Positions 61,361 to 64,000 of a DNA stretch of 64,000 bases are shown here, in pieces (the first letter of the stretch is position 1; every line of letters starts with the position of its first letter). The notes under the pieces were generated by a model. The model saw only the letters and a list, made by a program, of their open reading frames with translations. It searched no databases and was not told the origin of the DNA. Source of the stretch: Sabethes cyaneus (taxonomy: Eukaryota; Arthropoda; Insecta; Diptera; Culicidae). The position numbers and the translations under genes are program-made. The DNA is taken from contig NC_071353.1 in the NCBI RefSeq assembly GCF_943734655.1, forward strand, positions 151,046,179 to 151,110,178, read 5' to 3'.

Positions 61361-62530
61361 CTGCACAGAGAAGTAACTAGGGCAAAAAGCTGGCCAAAAT
61401 TATTTTCTTACGTATTAAGTAATATTTCGCTCGAATATGAAATGAAACGTAAAAATAGTTAATTTTGTAATAAACTGGTGCCATTACAAGTCATTTCAAT
61501 TCACTTAATAGTGCAAATTATGCTTTTCTTCTATTCACTATTCACTATTTAGCCTTCTCCAAAACCTACAAATGCATGAGTAAATCAATGAGTATCTTGT
61601 TTGTCTCTAATTCATATAAAAAAATGACATTGGTTAATACCAAATTGTTGATACTGGAGTAGACGGATTCTTCGACACTAAATCAACGCAGATGTCTTCT
61701 CTGTGATATATAACTTCTGTTATGCAATTTATCAAATAACAATCGCGCCACACATACTATTACATACTTTACCGTCACCCAACTAACATTTTTCCTACTA
61801 TTTTTGTCAGCGAATTTTGTTGAATGGGAATGTATTCAAATAGTGACATATTTGGAGAACAGACCTCATAATCCCTAGACATGTAGTATTGCTAGTGTGC
61901 CCATTGTATTGAAGGTAAATTATCTTGCACAGAAGATAGTACGCAACTAGATGCGAATGGTCGATATTTCCTTCAAAACAATGTGAAACATACAATTTTC
62001 AAAAGGGTCGCAATTGCCAGTCCGGACGTTTCCGGATGAGCTTTAGGTACCGATTTGTTCAGAATACCACAAAGATTCATTCCTTCATAGAATGTATGAC
62101 CAGATTCTGCAAGATTAGATAACTTTTTTACCGTTGAAAAAGCACAAAATTGCAAAAAAATAGTTGTTTGACAAAACTATTTAAAACAAGTCATATTTTC
62201 AAAATTTTAAATTTTCTTCCTACAAACCAGTTAGAATTACTTATGATGAACCTATGTTTTGATAAATATCCTTTGTTAATCTTTTTGTTTGCTTCTGATG
62301 GAATCCGTTTCCTGATGCTTGATGATTTTTCAAAAAAAATGTTTCAAATATTGTCAATGTTTGTACACCTGCCAAAACTTACAGGTATGTTTCCATGTGT
62401 TTTGACTAAGAGTACTTTGTGCAGCATCTATTTAAGCATACAAAAATATATATATTATATTAGAAGACCGAAAAAATGTTTTTCTTATTTTGGCCAGCTT
62501 TTTGCCCTAGTTACTCCTCTGTGCGCTGAT
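61361..62530. repeat. Inverted repeat pair of about 50 bp, 1.1 kb apart
   Basis: GCGCTGCACAGAGAAGTAAC then TAGGGCAAAAAGCTGGCCAA at 61364-61405 is found inverted at about 62485-62527. The two arms may bound a decayed TIR element. The interior has no transposase-like peptide and no target duplication was found. Confidence 0.55.
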
Positions 62531-62899
62531 TCGAATGTACACACGGGTGAGAGTGCGAGCCCTTGCGAGTGAACGGTATCAGCTGCTCGGGTTGTAATGA
62601 CCAGCGATGGCGGCGACCGTGACCGTTAGCTAAATACACACTCGCAAAAACTCATCGCAGGGCATGAGTAGATAAGAGCAACACTGCTAGGAGTACCTTG
62701 TTCGCCAAGGGGCCCGAAAGTTTTAAAAACAAATTGTTCTTTAAGCAACCCTTGATATCCATTTCATGAGATATTTCCTGCATTGAAACAACTAACGAAT
62801 GACATGGTTCAGTAAAAAAGAACAAATGGAGTTAAAAAAATCAGAGAGGTTGTATACAAGGCACGACCGCGTAGGTGACGCAGGACTAGCTAAGCCTCT
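62531..62899. other. No gene recognised
   Basis: Ordinary-complexity spacer with a GC-richer stretch (62540-62640). No coding or repeat signal is recognised. Confidence 0.3.
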
Positions 62900-63238
62900 T
62901 TGTAGCCATCCTCTTTGTAGACATCCCGCGTAAGGCTTTACGCGAAATGGTATTCTGCGTTATGGTCAACCGAGAAGTGGTGTTCCGCAAAATGGTATTC
63001 GGCGAAATGTTATAAAATCATGGCGAATATTTTAATGCTATCCGCTTTATTTTATCAGGTTAAGCAATGGGGGGAGTTGTTTTCTACGTTACTGTGAGGA
63101 AAATTTGTATATTAAACCACCCATGAACTCCTCAGAAACTTGCAAAACTCGAGATTGTGATAAAGGTCATCCGAGATTCAGGATTTATGTACAACACAGT
63201 TTAATTTGTGGCAATACGAAGTTTGTCGGGTCAGCTAG
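62900..63238 (-). repeat. Interspersed repeat family B, copy 3 (inverted, truncated)
   Basis: On the minus strand it starts ACTAGCTGACCCGACAAAC at 63238 and follows family B copy 2 (18671-19020) through GAATTCATGG-like sequence, the AACAACTCCCCCCATTGC stretch and the ACCATTTCGCCGAATACC block, then stops before any tandem unit. Confidence 0.75.
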
Positions 63239-63598
63239 TATAGAATAAAAAAAAGTAGAAGGTTGTTTCCAAGACTCAACTGCTTATTTAACGTAAGACT
63301 ACGTAGAATTGATGCAATAAAATACTGGTGCAGATCACAAAAAACCTGCGATACTGTTCATCCATTGTGATTCCTTAATAAATTCAGGTCATTTAACAGA
63401 TTTTTGATAATTACCCAGCTTATAATAAGTACTAGAGCCTTACAAAAAATTAATCTCATCGGGTTTTGGACTTGGACTTTAATAAGGAAGGATCCTGCCT
63501 AAAAACTATTTTGCTAAGCAAAGAAATGAAATAATTTGTAGTCCCGTATTGCCCTTGAAAAGGCAGATGATGATTCATAGAGCTTATTTTAAAACATT
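63239..63598. other. No gene recognised
   Basis: AT-rich sequence with no supportable feature, next to the H2B pseudogene. Confidence 0.3.
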
Positions 63599-63897
63599 AG
63601 TTTAGAGTAAGTGTACTTGGTAACAACCTTGGTAGCGTCAGAGACAACCAGCTTACCCAATTCATTAGATGGCAGCCAACTAATAGAGATCTAAAGCCCG
63701 CGAGAGGTAATCTTGAAGCACTTCTGGTAGTGAGCCATACCGGCAAACCTAGTGGCAGTGTATTTGAAGATATCATTGATTAAATAGTTCATGCTGCTGA
63801 TCGTCTATTGAAAACGTTGCTCTAGCTCTCCTTACGGCGTGACTTATTCATTTGCCTTACCTTTCTTGGTCAATTTGTCACTAACTGTTGGTGCCAT
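63599..63897 (-). pseudogene. Histone H2B pseudogene
   Basis: On the minus strand from ATG at 63897: MAPTVSDKLTKKGKAN (H2B tail-like), a stop, a gap where the first helix should be, then SSMNYLINDIF, TATRFAGMAHYQKC, FKITSRGL, and finally ELGKLVVSDATKVVTKYT at 63667-63612. This is the H2B order (SIMNSFVNDIF, RLAHYNK, TITSREIQ, ELAKHAVSEGTKAVTKYT). At least three stops, an internal deletion and a lost terminal stop make it non-functional. Histone genes lack introns, so direct duplication or retroposition cannot be told apart. Confidence 0.8.
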
Positions 63898-64000
63898 TCT
63901 AATGGTGCAATTTACGTACAAGATGCTGCATAGAAACATATGATGCTATCAAGTAGTCTTGGCTTTATTCAAACAAATTTTCAATGTCCTTCCGTTTTTA
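63898..64000. other. Right edge, no feature recognised
   Basis: Short AT-rich flank upstream of the H2B pseudogene. TATA-like or histone promoter motifs were not identified. Confidence 0.3.

Overview
The window is nuclear DNA of an insect, most likely a culicine mosquito. The genes have spliceosomal introns with GT/AG junctions and arthropod-type TATA and initiator sites. The neighbours are the end of an rdgA-type diacylglycerol kinase, an NRF-6-type acyltransferase-3 membrane protein and an F-box/LRR gene. The spacers and introns are loaded with RTE, RNase H-bearing LINE, hAT, piggyBac, pogo and MULE remnants and a Feilai-like SINE tail. Species cannot be fixed from the sequence alone.

Layout. 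1-533: last intron and last two coding exons of a rdgA-like gene (+), then about 4.4 kb of A-rich, gene-free sequence that is probably its long 3' UTR. 5.4-14.1 kb: transposon graveyard with two families of interspersed repeats, an RTE remnant inside a TIR element, an 11-unit tandem array, and kilobases of degenerate T-rich minisatellite. 15.87-33.0 kb: a six-exon gene (+) for a 1287-residue NRF-6/acyltransferase-3 protein with a very acidic N-terminal region. Its 12.7-kb third intron holds a LINE with an intact 1233-codon ORF on the opposite strand, bracketed by a 333-bp direct repeat, and a piggyBac-like MITE. 33.3-38.7 kb: two copies of a short block carrying the same candidate ATG mini-exon, around an inverted pair of degenerate T-rich/A-rich arrays with a hAT MITE near the centre. 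38.7-49.8 kb: more TE remnants, including a hAT-like element with a perfect 8-bp target duplication. 49.88-51.13 kb: intact single-exon F-box gene (-) with its own TATA promoter. 54.6-58.4 kb: FLYWCH/MULE transposase pseudogene broken by two nested insertions. 59-64 kb: tRNA-like inverted pair, more repeats and a histone H2B pseudogene at the right edge.

The three host genes share no evident pathway. rdgA acts in phospholipid signalling, the NRF-6-type protein is a secretory-pathway or plasma-membrane multi-pass protein, and the F-box protein is a probable SCF substrate adaptor. Most of the window (well over 80 percent) is non-coding and repeat-derived. The points most worth a second look are the 333-bp duplication bounding the LINE, the duplicated mini-exon, and the strand-polar degenerate arrays.
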